A stretch of DNA of 64,000 nt, from assembly GCF_001042525.2 (NCBI RefSeq), contig NZ_CP011921.2, positions 682,001-746,000 on the forward strand, given 5' to 3'. This document shows, in pieces, positions 1 through 9,932 of the stretch. Each line of letters starts with the position of its first letter. Position 1 is the first letter of the stretch. The notes beneath the pieces are model-generated. The model had not been told where the DNA came from. It worked only from the letters and a program-made list of their open reading frames with translations, and did no database searches. The stretch is from Francisella orientalis FNO12 (lineage in GTDB: Bacteria; Pseudomonadota; Gammaproteobacteria; Francisellales; Francisellaceae). The translations under genes and the position numbers were made by a program.

Positions 1-471
1 CATGAGATTATTAATCAACAAGAACTTAAAGAAGTGGTTAATAAGTATTTACTTGTATGTGCTGCTATAGGCATTTTATATAAATCAGGAGCATCAATAT
101 CTGCTGCAGAAGTTGGATGTCAAGGTGAAGTTGGAGTCGCTTGTTCGATGGCTGCTGCTGGTTATTGTGCACTGCTTGGTGGTGACATTGAGTCAATCGA
201 ATCAGCAGCTGAAATAGGTATGGAACATAATCTAGGATTAACTTGTGATCCTATTGGTGGTTTAGTACAGATACCATGTATAGAGCGTAATGCAATGGGA
301 GCAGTGCAGGCTATAAATGCTGCAAAGCTTGCTCATTTAGATACTGGTGAGAAGCGTTTTGTTGGATTAGATTATGTTATCAAAGTTATGTATGAAACAG
401 GCTTAGATATGTCTAGTAAATATAAGGAGACATCTTTAGGCGGTTTGGCTACTAATGTTCCTGTATGTTAA
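1..471 (+). CDS. sdaA: L-serine dehydratase, C-terminal part (cut by window start)
   Basis: The frame is open from base 1, so the gene begins upstream; about 156 C-terminal residues are present. This end belongs to the alpha domain of iron-sulfur L-serine ammonia-lyase, which converts serine to pyruvate and ammonia in the cytosol. Visible family motifs are [14 protein letters not shown] and [12 protein letters not shown], which hold conserved cysteines associated with the 4Fe-4S centre, and the closing GGLATN segment. The frame ends at TAA and a separate promoter for the suf genes follows, so this is probably the last gene of its unit. Family assignment is confident; the choice of sdaA over a paralogue is less so because the N-terminus is missing. 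Confidence 0.9.
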   Translation, partial: HEIINQQELKEVVNKYLLVCAAIGILYKSGASISAAEVGCQGEVGVACSMAAAGYCALLGGDIESIESAAEIGMEHNLGLTCDPIGGLVQIPCIERNAMGAVQAINAAKLAHLDTGEKRFVGLDYVIKVMYETGLDMSSKYKETSLGGLATNVPVC

Positions 472-513
472 TTAATTTTAATTATTTTTCTTAGATCAAA
501 AAAGTATCATTTA

Positions 514-542
514 CTGACAAAATTATACTAATTTAGTATAAT
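514..542 (+). promoter_or_regulatory. Sigma-70 type promoter before sufS
   Basis: CTGACA (514-519), a 17-base spacer and a perfect TATAAT (537-542) lie in the gap between sdaA and sufS. Transcription would start near 549, leaving a leader of about 30 bases before the ATG at 579. Confidence 0.65.
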
Positions 543-578
543 TTATTCGAGTTATATATCTAATTGGGCAAATACAAT

Positions 579-1802
579 ATGTATGATGTGAAAAAAATTC
601 GAGAAGATTTTCCATTTCTTAGTCAAACTATCAACGATAAACCAGTTGTTTTTTTTGATACTGGGGCTTCAGCTCAGAAGCCACAAATAGTTATTGATGC
701 TGTGGCAGATGCATATAAATTTAATTATGCAAATGTTCATAGAGGTGTTTATGAGCTAAGTCAAAAAGCAAGCGATAAGTATGAAAATGTGCGTGTAAAA
801 GTTCAACATTTTATAAATGCTAAATCAGCAGATGAAATTGTATTAACTAAAGGAACTACTGAATCAATCAATTTATTGGCGAGCTCTATTGGTAAGTCTA
901 TGGTTTCTAGTGGTGATGATATTATTGTTACTGAAATGGAGCATCATGCTAATTTTGTACCATGGCAAATACTTTGTGAAGAGAAACAGTTAGTTTTTAA
1001 AGTTGCAAAAGTTGAAGATAACGGTGAACTTAATGTACAGAATCTTTTATCTCTAGTTACAAACAAAACTAAAGTTATAGCACTGACATTATGTTCAAAT
1101 GTATTAGGAACTATTAATCCTGTCAAAAAGATAATACAAGAAGTCAAAAAAATTAATCCAAAGACATTGATAGTTGTTGATGGGGCGCAAGCAGTAATAC
1201 ACTCAAAGGTTGATGTTCAAGATCTAAACTGTGATTTCTTTGTATTCTCTAGTCATAAATTATATGGTCCAACTGGAGTAGGAGTCTTGTATGGTAAATA
1301 CGAATTGTTAGAGAAAATGCCTCCGTATAATTATGGTGGAGATATGGTTAATGATGTAACAATCGATAAAACAACATTTGCATTACCGCCGTATAAATTC
1401 GAAGCAGGAACACCTGACATAGTTGGTTCTATAGGTTTTGGTGAAGCCATAGATTATGTTAATTCAGTTGGTATGGAAAATATCGCAAGTCATGAAAAAA
1501 AACTATTAGAATATGCAACAAATGAATTAAAAAAAATTGATGGTTTAAGAATAATAGGTGAAGCGCCAAATAAGGCAGGTGTTATAACATTTGTAGTTGA
1601 TGGTTGTAATGCCGGAGATATAGGAGAGCTGTTGGCAATCAAAGGGATGTGTGTTAGGACAGGTAAACACTGTGCACATCCTCTACTATACAGAATGGGT
1701 GCTACATCAACAGTGCGTAAGTCATTTGGTATGTATAATACTATTGATGAAGTAGACTTATTTATTAAAGCATTGAAAAAAGTAATATCTCAATTAAAAT
1801 AG
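579..1802 (+). CDS. sufS: Cysteine desulfurase SufS
   Basis: A PLP-dependent, group II cysteine desulfurase that takes sulfur from cysteine as an enzyme persulfide for Fe-S cluster assembly. The PLP lysine is in SSHKLYGPTG at about residue 227 and the catalytic cysteine in RTGKHCAHP at about residue 365, both matching the E. coli SufS spacing; the cofactor-stacking histidine is in MEHHANF. The frame opens at a TTG at 564, but the ATG at 579 gives the usual N-terminus (MYDVKKIREDFP) and is preferred. About 407 residues, full length. It is followed by an A-type carrier and SufT, with no sufBCD in view, so this is a partial suf cluster or the tail of a dispersed one. Confidence 0.94.
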   Translation: MYDVKKIREDFPFLSQTINDKPVVFFDTGASAQKPQIVIDAVADAYKFNYANVHRGVYELSQKASDKYENVRVKVQHFINAKSADEIVLTKGTTESINLLASSIGKSMVSSGDDIIVTEMEHHANFVPWQILCEEKQLVFKVAKVEDNGELNVQNLLSLVTNKTKVIALTLCSNVLGTINPVKKIIQEVKKINPKTLIVVDGAQAVIHSKVDVQDLNCDFFVFSSHKLYGPTGVGVLYGKYELLEKMPPYNYGGDMVNDVTIDKTTFALPPYKFEAGTPDIVGSIGFGEAIDYVNSVGMENIASHEKKLLEYATNELKKIDGLRIIGEAPNKAGVITFVVDGCNAGDIGELLAIKGMCVRTGKHCAHPLLYRMGATSTVRKSFGMYNTIDEVDLFIKALKKVISQLK

Positions 1803-1829
1803 TCAAATAATTAAAAGGATTAGGTTGGT

Positions 1830-2183
1830 ATGGTTGAAGTTTTTGATCCTAATAATAGTATTTTAGAAGTTACTGTGGCAGCAGCTAAACATTTCGAAAA
1901 ACACTTAGCTAAGGATTCTAATAATATTGGAATATATGTAGGCACAAAACTGATAGGATGTTTTGGTTTAGCTTATGATATTGATTTTGTTACACAGCAG
2001 CCTGCTGATACAACAGCAGTAGATCAGCAAGGGTTGAGATTTTTTGTATCGAATAAATCTATGAGTTTTTTAAATGGTTTAATAATTGATTATGTTAAAC
2101 ATGACTTTGGATTGTATAAGTTAGAATATACTAATCCAAATGAATCTGCTCGCTGTGGTTGTGGCGAAAGTTTTATAGTTTAG
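1830..2183 (+). CDS. A-type Fe-S carrier (SufA/IscA family)
   Basis: A 117-residue HesB/IscA-like protein that carries Fe-S clusters from the scaffold to target proteins. The three conserved cysteines are visible: Cys44 in IGCFGLAYD and Cys109/Cys111 in the C-terminal CGCGESF motif. An AAAGGA-type ribosome site precedes the ATG, 27 bases after sufS. Its place between sufS and sufT supports a SufA role, but the sequence alone does not separate SufA from IscA or ErpA. Confidence 0.88.
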   Translation: MVEVFDPNNSILEVTVAAAKHFEKHLAKDSNNIGIYVGTKLIGCFGLAYDIDFVTQQPADTTAVDQQGLRFFVSNKSMSFLNGLIIDYVKHDFGLYKLEYTNPNESARCGCGESFIV

Positions 2184-2194
2184 GGAATTATATA

Positions 2195-2746
2195 ATGAAA
2201 ACAACAGATGTAACTATAGTTAGAAGGCAAGTAAAAGTTGTAGCAGTACCATTTGGTAACGAAATTGAACTTATGCCTGGTCAAGAAGTTTTGGTAACTC
2301 AAGATAAGGGTGGTAGTTTTACATTAAATGTTAACGGTAACTTACTTCATTTAGATGGTAAAGATGCTGATGCAATTGGTAAACAGATAGTTAAATATCC
2401 AGTAGATAATTACGATATAAAACCTGGAGATCATATAAATATGGATGCTGTTTGGGATCAGATGAGAACAGTTTATGATCCGGAGATTCCTGTGAATATT
2501 GTTGATTTAGGCTTGATTTATAATGTTGTTACTCGAAAGTTAGAGAATGGTAATTTTCATGTGATCATAGATATGACTCTTACAGCTCCTGGTTGTGGTA
2601 TGGGTCCTGTATTAATGACTGATGTTGAAAAACGTGTGGCAATGCTACCTAATGTTGATAAGGTTGATGTTGTTATGGTTTTTGATCCACCATGGAACTC
2701 AGAGCTGATGACAGAGGAAGCTAAACTAGAGCTAGGATTATTTTAA
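2195..2746 (+). CDS. sufT: SufT-type Fe-S assembly protein (DUF59/MIP18 domain)
   Basis: The C-terminal half is a DUF59/MIP18 domain, with the MRTVYDPEIPVNIVDLGLIY signature and a TAPGCGMGP segment carrying the conserved cysteine; it closes with DPPWNSELMTEEAK, as in SufT. The N-terminal half is an extra beta-rich region seen in SufT proteins. These act in Fe-S maturation and are needed mainly when demand is high. The ATG at 2195 follows a GGGAAT ribosome site 11 bases past the previous stop; the frame is open further upstream, but that would overlap the carrier gene. About 183 residues. Confidence 0.86.
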   Translation: MKTTDVTIVRRQVKVVAVPFGNEIELMPGQEVLVTQDKGGSFTLNVNGNLLHLDGKDADAIGKQIVKYPVDNYDIKPGDHINMDAVWDQMRTVYDPEIPVNIVDLGLIYNVVTRKLENGNFHVIIDMTLTAPGCGMGPVLMTDVEKRVAMLPNVDKVDVVMVFDPPWNSELMTEEAKLELGLF

Positions 2747-2753
2747 GTAAATT

Positions 2754-3489
<736 letters not shown>

Positions 3490-3502
3490 AAATTAAAAAA
3501 AC

Positions 3503-3531
3503 TTGGAAACTGTATTCTAATTTTGTATAAT
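3503..3531 (+). promoter_or_regulatory. Strong sigma-70 promoter of fopA
   Basis: TTGGAA (3503-3508), a 17-base spacer and a perfect TATAAT (3526-3531), about 57 bases before the fopA start. This near-consensus arrangement fits an abundant outer-membrane protein. Confidence 0.75.
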
Positions 3532-3587
3532 GCTTTAGTCTTATAATTTACTATTCAATAAATAAAGAGTTTTAAAAGGAGCTTTTG

Positions 3588-4760
3588 ATGAAATTAAAGA
3601 ATATTGTTATCGCTACGTCAGTACTATTTAGTACAGCTACGTTTTCATTTGCTGCGGGTTCTGATAATATGGATATGTCAGTAGATACAAGTGCAACAGC
3701 AACTCAAAATAGTTCAACTAATTCTTTTATTGCTCCTTTTGCTAACACTTATAGCTCTTTAGCTAACAAAAATAATACTTGGGGTCCACAAGATAGAACT
3801 GGTCAGTGGTACTTTGGTGTTGATGCTAACGGTCTTGCTGGTACACCTAACTCTCCTTCAGGAGCTGGCGCAAATATGATAGTTGGTTATAACATTAATA
3901 AGTACTTTGCAGTTCAATATAACCAATTAGTTGGTAGAGTATTTGCTGGTTTGGGTGAAGGCGTTATAAATTTCAGTAATAGCACAATGGTTACTCCATA
4001 TGCTGCAGGCGGTGCTGGTTGGGCTAATTTAGCTGGTCAAGCTACTGGTGCATGGGATGTTGGTGGAGGTCTTAAATTTGAACTTTCTAGAGATGTTCAG
4101 GTGAGTGCTGATTATAGATATATTCAGACAATGGCTCCAAGTGGTATGTCTGGTGCTCAGGGTAGAGCAGGTACTAACATGATTGGTGGAGGTATTACTT
4201 GGTTCTTTGGTGGTAAAGATGATACTACTAATGATACTGGTAATATTCAAGATAATGGAGCTACTACAGCAGCAGAAACTACTGCTATGCTAACAATCGA
4301 TGAGTCTAAGTATGTTTTGCCTCAAGGTATTAAACAGTGTGAAGGTAACTTCAACTTAACTAAAGAAGGTGTTGCTTGCTATACTGTAAATGGTAATGAT
4401 GTAACAGTTTATTTAGATACTAAGTTTGCTTATGATAGCGCTAACTTGAACTCTAAGGGTAAAGAAGCAGTAACATCATTTGTTAATTTTGTAAAAAATA
4501 GTGATATTAAAACTGTAACAGTTAAAGGTTATGCTTCTCAAGGAGCAACTGGAAGTGAGTTCGAGATTTATAATCAGAAACTTTCTGAGAGAAGAGCAGC
4601 GGCTGTTGCTGACTATATGAAGCAGTTAGGTTTAGATAATGATAAAATTATTACTAAAGGATTTGGCTATGAAAATACTTTAGATGGTATTCATAAATCT
4701 GATGCTCGTAACCAACGTGTACAAGCTAGCGTTTCTGCTCCACTGAAGCAAGAAGCTTAA
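3588..4760 (+). CDS. fopA: Outer membrane protein FopA (OmpA-family C-terminus)
   Basis: About 390 residues: a signal peptide (MKLKNIVIATSVLFSTATFS, cleaved near FAAG), a Ser/Thr/Asn-rich linker, a beta-barrel-like region with alternating aromatic strands (about residues 65-210), an acidic threonine-rich hinge, and a C-terminal OmpA-like peptidoglycan-binding domain (about 270-385) with NQKLSERRAAAVADYM and the closing DARNQRVQASV. This matches Francisella FopA, a major surface antigen. The ATG at 3588 has AAAAGGAG eight bases upstream; the TTG one codon earlier is not needed. It stands alone between its own promoter and a non-coding gap. Recognised from memory of the family. Confidence 0.93.
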   Translation: MKLKNIVIATSVLFSTATFSFAAGSDNMDMSVDTSATATQNSSTNSFIAPFANTYSSLANKNNTWGPQDRTGQWYFGVDANGLAGTPNSPSGAGANMIVGYNINKYFAVQYNQLVGRVFAGLGEGVINFSNSTMVTPYAAGGAGWANLAGQATGAWDVGGGLKFELSRDVQVSADYRYIQTMAPSGMSGAQGRAGTNMIGGGITWFFGGKDDTTNDTGNIQDNGATTAAETTAMLTIDESKYVLPQGIKQCEGNFNLTKEGVACYTVNGNDVTVYLDTKFAYDSANLNSKGKEAVTSFVNFVKNSDIKTVTVKGYASQGATGSEFEIYNQKLSERRAAAVADYMKQLGLDNDKIITKGFGYENTLDGIHKSDARNQRVQASVSAPLKQEA

Positions 4761-4843
4761 TTTTATATATTTTTTTATTTAATCTTTTTCTTATTCCTAC
4801 ACACTTTACCATTTTTTTGGTTTTAATTGTTAGTAGCTAAAAT

Positions 4844-4869
4844 AAACTAATTATATAAACTAATTATAT
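4844..4869. repeat. Exact 13-bp tandem duplication
   Basis: The unit AAACTAATTATAT occurs twice back to back (4844-4856 and 4857-4869). It is a simple duplication in non-coding DNA and a possible strain-variable length site. Confidence 0.8.
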
Positions 4870-5039
4870 TTCTATTAAAAACTAGCTGGTTTAAGAATTG
4901 GATAGTTATTCATATAATGTATAAGTTTAATTTGTCGTAGTCGTTATACTAATATATTTCTCTTTTGAGAATATAAAAGAATAAAATGATAAATTTATAA
5001 TTAGATAAAAATAGATCAAAAGTTTATATAATCTTTTGT

Positions 5040-5048
5040 TGTGGATAA
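5040..5048 (-). promoter_or_regulatory. Perfect DnaA-box 9-mer
   Basis: TGTGGATAA on the plus strand is TTATCCACA on the minus strand, the consensus DnaA box. It forms one arm of an imperfect palindrome (GTGGATAATT, 5 bases, AATTTACCAC; 5041-5065). No second strong box or origin-type gene is nearby, so it is not an origin; it could be a DnaA titration or regulatory site, or chance in AT-rich DNA. Confidence 0.3.
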
Positions 5049-5169
5049 TTTATTAAATTTACCACAATCTTACACACAAAAGTTTTATTAAGTCTATTGA
5101 AAAGTTTTAATATGGACACTAATTAAATACACCATTATTATAAAATCATTGTATATTAATAATCTAGCA

Positions 5170-6407
5170 TTATCCTATGGCATCACCCATTTGGAACATT
5201 GGCATATACATACTTACTACAAGGAAACCAACTACGCCACCTAACACAATCATAATTAGTGGCTCTAGCATAGAGCTTAAGCTTCCTACAAGTGTATCTA
5301 CTTCTTCTTGGTATACTCTATTTAAATTTCCAAGCATAGTTTCTAGTGCGCCAGATTCTTCACCAACTGCTATCATCTGTTCTACTAAGAATGGGAAACT
5401 TCTAGTTTCAACTATAGCTTCTTTAAATGATGCTCCTTCACTAATACTTTTCTTGATATTTATAGCTGCTTGGCCATATTTTGCATTACCAGTAGCTAAT
5501 GAAACCATGTCTAATGCTCTTGTTAAACTCATACCTGATTGGACGGTAATTTCTAAGGTGCTAGCAAATCTTGCTAGTGCAGACTTGAAAATAACTTCAC
5601 CAATTATTGGTATTTTAAGCATAAAATGATCTTGGGCAATTTGTATCTTTGGGAATCTGAATTTTAAAGATTTAAATATTGATATTGATACAAATATTGC
5701 AAGAATAATCTTCCACCATGAATCTTACATAAAATTAGAAGCATCTACCGTAATTTGAGTAATGGCAGGGAGTGGTTTACCTGAGTTTATAAACATGGCT
5801 GAGAATGCCGGGACGGCAAAAGTCAAAAGTCAAAAGTATTCCTGTTACACCTGCTGCAATAACACATACAACAATAGGGTATAATAAAGCTTTTTTAACT
5901 TTCTTTTTTATACTTTCTAAAGCTTCACGTTGATCTGCAATTTTGTTAAGCATAAGATCTAAGTTACCAGATTCTTCACCAGCAGTTATAAGTCCTATAT
6001 ATAACTTATCAAATATTTTTGGGAAATTACTTAATGCTTTTGAAAATGACTCACACCTTCAATTGCTTGTTTAATTTGAATAGTAAGTATTTTTAAGCGT
6101 GGGTGTTTGCGAATCCCCATTATGAATACTTCAAAAGATTTAATGATTGGTATACCAGCTTTAGTCATTGTAGCTAATTGACGAGTCATTTCTGTAATAT
6201 CTCTGTAAGATATCTTTTAGGAAATAAGTCTTTAGGCTGTTTTTTTACTTTTATATCTGAATAACCTTTCTGTCTTATTTGAATTTCTGCTTTTTCCTTG
6301 GTATCAGCATCAATAAATCCTTTTATTGTTTTACCATTTTTTAGTTTCGCTTTGTAACTCCAAGATATAATGGTTATTTTATTCTTGTTTTTATTTCAAA
6401 ATAGCAT
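5170..6407 (-). pseudogene. Decayed pilC/gspF-type inner-membrane platform gene
   Basis: The ancestral product belongs to the PilC/GspF family, the inner-membrane platform of type IV pilus or type II secretion motors. The C-terminal 150 residues are intact (5170-5622; SGALETMLGNLNRVYQEEVD and the ending PMFQMGDAIG). The N-terminal start is recognisable as WSYKAKLKNGKTIKGFIDAD, but codon 4 after the likely ATG at 6407 is TGA, and several frameshifts follow (near 6220, 6050, 5830 and 5720). Near 5818-5838 the unit AAAAGTC is repeated in tandem, a likely slippage source of one shift. It lies just downstream of the pilB-like relic, as in an original operon. No functional product is expected. Confidence 0.85.
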
Positions 6408-6417
6408 ATTTATTCCT

Positions 6418-8163
6418 TTAACTTACTCTGTAAGCTTCTTCCATAGATGTTAATCCTTCTGAAACTCTTACAAGTGCGGATTGTCTTACTGTAGCAATAC
6501 CTTCTTTTTGTGCTTGTGCTGCTAGACCCATAGTATTTTTATCTTCTAATATCATTCTAGCAATTTCTCTAGAAACAGGCATGACCTCATATAAACCAAG
6601 TCTTCCTTTATATCCTTTAAAGCATCTTAGACAACCTTTGGGATTAGGCTTATATATTTTTGAATTTTTTACTTTTTCAAGAGTAGTGGCAAAAGTTTTC
6701 ATTAGAATCTCATCGTTAAGACCACTATCCTCAACAAGTAGTTTAAATTCAGTTTCTGTATCTTCTAGTTTACATTTTGGACAAAGCTTTCTAGTTAGAT
6801 GCTGAGCAATAATTAATGTTACAGAGGAGGCAATATTATATCTAGGTAATCCCATATCTACCAATCTATTTAGTGTTTCTGGAGCACTATTAGTATGCAG
6901 AGTTGACATAACTAAGTGACCTGTTTGCGATGCCTTAATTGCAATAGACCCTGTTTCAATATCCCTGATCTCACCAACCATGATTATATCTGGATCTTGA
7001 CGTAAGAATGATTAAAGAGCTCCGGCAAATGTTAATCCTTGTTTATTATTGACATTAACTTGGTTAATACCTTTTACAAAAAGCTCAACCGGATCTTCGG
7101 CTGTAGAAATGTTTTTTCAGGTTTGTTAAGAATGTTAATACCTGTGTACAAAGTAACTGTTTTACCAGAACCTGTTGGACCTGTAATCAGCACCATGCCC
7201 TGTGGTTGTTTAATATATTTCAGATATGTCTCTTTTTGGGCTTCTGAAAAACCTAGTTGTTCGATTGGTATTTGAGTTGAGCTAGAGTCAAGGATACGAA
7301 GAGCAACTTTTTCACCAAAACTTATTGGACATGTACAAACACGAAAATCAATAGCCTTTTCTCGTGAAAGAGAGATTTTAAACTTACCATCCTGAAGAAT
7401 CATTTTCTCGACAATATCTAAACTAGACATAATCTTTAATCTTGAAATGACTTTTGGACCAAGATTTTTTTTAGTATTAAAAGTTTCTATTAGTAAGCCG
7501 TCTATTCTATATCTTATGCGAAAGTTTTTTTCGTATGGTTCAAAGTGTATATCTGACGCACCTTTCTGTATAGCATCAACAATAGTATTATTAATAAATC
7601 TAATAATAGGAGCCTCTTTATCTTCGCCACTTCCTATTATTGAATCACCTTCACGCTCACCCTCATCAACAAAATCAATATCAAGTTCAGCTCCAGCATT
7701 TATTTGTTCTTCAAGTTTTAGATATTGATCATATTCTTCAATTTTCTCTCGAATGAGGTTTATTTCTCCAACTACTGGAGTAAAGGAGTAATCATATTTA
7801 CTACGAAGTTTTTTTAATATTTTTTGAATATCAATAGGGTTCGCAATCGCTACATAGACGCTTTTTTCCTTTTAAATAAAGGTAAGCATTTGTTCTGATT
7901 ACAAAAGTCAGTATCAAAATAATCTTGAGGTAAAAATTTATGTTTATAGCAGTTAAGTCAATGTATTGTAAGCGCAGTAAAGTTGCTGACTCAATCATAA
8001 ATGATCTGCTATCAATCAGTTAGTGATCTATTAAATAATCTAAAAAGTCTTGTTTAGCAAGTGACTTATCTAAGCTTATTTCTTCAAGCTGTTGTCTTGT
8101 TATAAGTTTTCGGAGTAGTAATAAAGAAGCCAGCTTCTTATTAATATACGGACTGTCAATCAT
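6418..8163 (-). pseudogene. Decayed pilB/gspE-type secretion ATPase gene
   Basis: Reading from an ATG at 8163, codon 48 is TAA (8020-8022), and further shifts occur near 7870, 7110 and 7010. Pieces in order are an N-terminal MshEN-like region, a DIHFEPYEKNFRIRYRIDG segment, the Walker A piece [15 protein letters not shown], then [20 protein letters not shown] with the Walker B region, and a zinc-binding tetracysteine region (CPKCK, then [11 protein letters not shown]). The tetracysteine region places it with PilB/GspE assembly ATPases rather than PilT retraction ATPases. Originally about 580 residues. Together with the adjacent pilC relic it shows loss of a whole motor pair; intact paralogues may exist elsewhere in the genome. 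Confidence 0.87.
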
Positions 8164-8280
8164 TTATACTAAAATAAATCACAAAATTAACAAAAATTAT
8201 ATCATGATTAAGATAATTATTAAAAAACAAAATATTTAATATAAATTAATAAAAAGGAATTATTTTAATAATGCTTTTTA

Positions 8281-9075
8281 ATGTATAATTCGAATCGAAG
8301 TCTAATAATCTTTTTTCAATATATGCATATAGATAAATATATTTCTCATAGAGGTGCTAATAGTGATGCTGTTGAGAATACAATGGAAGCTTTTCAAATT
8401 GCCAAGAAAGCAGGTTTTAAATGGTTTGAAACAGATGTGCAAATGAGTTCTGATGGAGAATTATTTTTATTTCATGATGATACTCCACAAAGATTTTCTA
8501 GTATTTCTGAAAATGTTACAAATATGTCATGGTCTGAACTAAACGTTATAGAACTTATTCATCCTGTAGTCAAATCAAAGGCAAAGGTATTAACTTTGAA
8601 GGAGTATCTTGAATGGGCAGAACATAATAATGCTTTTTTGAATCTTGAAATTAAAGTAAGTAATGAAAATATAAACTACCAAAAGACTTTAGTCGCTAAG
8701 GTTATTGAACTTCTTGAGCATTATCCAACTATGAAATCAAAAATTTTATTGTCGAGTTTCTCAAAAGTGGTGATGAGAGAGTTGAGAAGACATAAAGATT
8801 TTACTCAAGGTAAACTTTTTTATACCACCAACTGGGTTAGGGATTTTGAATATATTGATGGTAAGCTTTATAGAAACTTTGTTAAAAACAAATATATAGC
8901 GATTATAATAAATTATAGTTGCTTAACCGACTTAAGAGTTAAATATTTGAAACGTAAATTTGGTAAATTTTTTGTTTATTCTGTTTATAAGGATGATGAG
9001 ATTAAACAATTACTTGAATGGCAGATCGATGCTATATTTATTGATAAGAAAGAACAGTTAAATCTTAGCATTTAA
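8281..9075 (+). CDS. Glycerophosphodiester phosphodiesterase family protein
   Basis: A GDPD-fold (GlpQ/UgpQ) enzyme hydrolysing glycerophosphodiesters to glycerol-3-phosphate and an alcohol. The catalytic motif HRGANSDAVENTMEAF, the ETDVQMSSDGELFLFHD metal/catalytic segment and NLEIKV are all visible. The start is uncertain: family members usually begin close to HRGA, favouring the ATG at 8323 (about 250 residues), while the ATG at 8281 has an AAGGAA only well upstream. That AAGGAA is best spaced for a dead-end ATG at 8271 in another frame, so a 1-base shift at the extreme 5' end is possible. It has no signal peptide, so is probably cytosolic. Its 3' end overlaps the convergent gene by 18 bases. 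Confidence 0.82.
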   Translation: MYNSNRSLIIFFQYMHIDKYISHRGANSDAVENTMEAFQIAKKAGFKWFETDVQMSSDGELFLFHDDTPQRFSSISENVTNMSWSELNVIELIHPVVKSKAKVLTLKEYLEWAEHNNAFLNLEIKVSNENINYQKTLVAKVIELLEHYPTMKSKILLSSFSKVVMRELRRHKDFTQGKLFYTTNWVRDFEYIDGKLYRNFVKNKYIAIIINYSCLTDLRVKYLKRKFGKFFVYSVYKDDEIKQLLEWQIDAIFIDKKEQLNLSI

Positions 9076-9807
9076 ATGTTCTGTTAGAAGGTTCTCCACA
9101 TCTGTAATAATATCTTCACTATAAGGACAGCTTTCAGGATAAAAATATTTTAGCTCTATAAATCCTTCAGCAATTCTATATTTGAAAGTAACAAATGAAT
9201 ATTTTTCTTTTATAGTTTCAAGTTTTTCAGCGAGCAAACTTTCACCTATACTGTAAATATTCCATCGTTTACGAATTATTTTTCTATTTTTTGATTTATT
9301 TGTCAGATTTAAAGCTTCAAGCATTGGTATACACTCTTTAGGAGGTCCTGGGAAAGCAAATATAAATCTATCAGAATCAAACTTTAATCTAAATCCATTA
9401 GCTGTGCCATTTTGATTTATTATAACTTGAGCATCATTAGGAAACATAGCCTGTTTTTGGGTTCCTAAAGTGACTTTACCATATTTTGTAAGCATTCTTT
9501 TTTCTAATTTATGCCACGATGAGTCATCTAAGAACATATCTTTTTTGAAGTATTTAGCTATGGATTCTGTGGTTAAATCATCTTCAGTTGGTCCTAAACC
9601 ACCGATGGTAATAATATTCTTATGATTGGATTTTAGAAAATCAATGCTAGAAATAATATCTTCATAACTATCTTTGCAACTGATATGAAATCCTATTTCA
9701 AATCCATTATTTACTAGATATTTAGCAAAGTTACTTGAGTTTGTGTTAACTATATCGCCATCAACAATCTCATCACCAATAGCTATAAAGCCAAAGTCAT
9801 ATATCAT
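9058..9807 (-). CDS. CinA N-terminal / MoaB-type molybdopterin-binding-fold protein
   Basis: A 249-residue protein with the MoCF_biosynth (MoaB/MogA/CinA) fold: IGDEIVDGDIVNTNSSNFAK at the N-terminus, then GGLGPTEDDLTTESIAKYF, and AFPGPPKECIPMLE. It matches the first domain of CinA-like proteins without the C-terminal nicotinamide-nucleotide amidase domain. The role is therefore open: stand-alone CinA-N proteins have been linked to pyrophosphatase activity on nucleotide cofactors, but no substrate can be read here. Tail-to-tail overlap with the GDPD gene by 18 bases. Confidence 0.78.
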   Translation of the reverse strand: MIYDFGFIAIGDEIVDGDIVNTNSSNFAKYLVNNGFEIGFHISCKDSYEDIISSIDFLKSNHKNIITIGGLGPTEDDLTTESIAKYFKKDMFLDDSSWHKLEKRMLTKYGKVTLGTQKQAMFPNDAQVIINQNGTANGFRLKFDSDRFIFAFPGPPKECIPMLEALNLTNKSKNRKIIRKRWNIYSIGESLLAEKLETIKEKYSFVTFKYRIAEGFIELKYFYPESCPYSEDIITDVENLLTEHLNAKI

Positions 9808-9887
9808 ATTCTTCCTTATGATTTTTTATTAGATTTATTTAAATCCGCTATTCTTGAACATGATTTTTATGTATCATGATTTGTGAA

Positions 9888-9906
9888 GTATATATTATCT
9901 ATATAC
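9888..9906. promoter_or_regulatory. Perfect inverted repeat before cphA
   Basis: GTATATA, 5 bases, TATATAC: 7-base perfect arms starting about 45 bases upstream of the cphA ATG. It could be a regulator site or overlap a -10 element (TATATT). AT-rich background makes chance possible. Confidence 0.3.
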
Positions 9907-9932
9907 AAGATTGAATATCTAAGGAGTCTTAA

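Larger units (their letters stand above)
4761..5169 (+). other. AT-rich gap between fopA and the pilus relic
   Basis: A 409-base stretch with no credible gene. It separates the plus-strand fopA from the convergent relic. It contains an exact 13-base tandem duplication (4844-4869) and one perfect DnaA-box sequence (5040-5048), listed separately. I see no clear hairpin terminator for fopA, only T-rich sequence just after the stop. Confidence 0.6.

Noticed and set aside
944-1147. Minus-strand frame within sufS
   Set aside because: It lies wholly inside a confidently assigned gene, has no ribosome site and no family features.
4029-4250. Minus-strand Thr/Ser/Asn-rich frame within fopA
   Set aside because: Low-complexity composition arises from the antisense of Gly/Ala-rich barrel codons; no start signal.
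5040-5065. Origin of replication around the DnaA box
   Set aside because: Only one strong box, no box cluster and no dnaA, dnaN or similar gene nearby.
5177-5629. 150-codon plus-strand frame opposite the pilC relic
   Set aside because: The opposite strand encodes clear PilC/GspF sequence; this frame is its mirror and has no recognisable domain.
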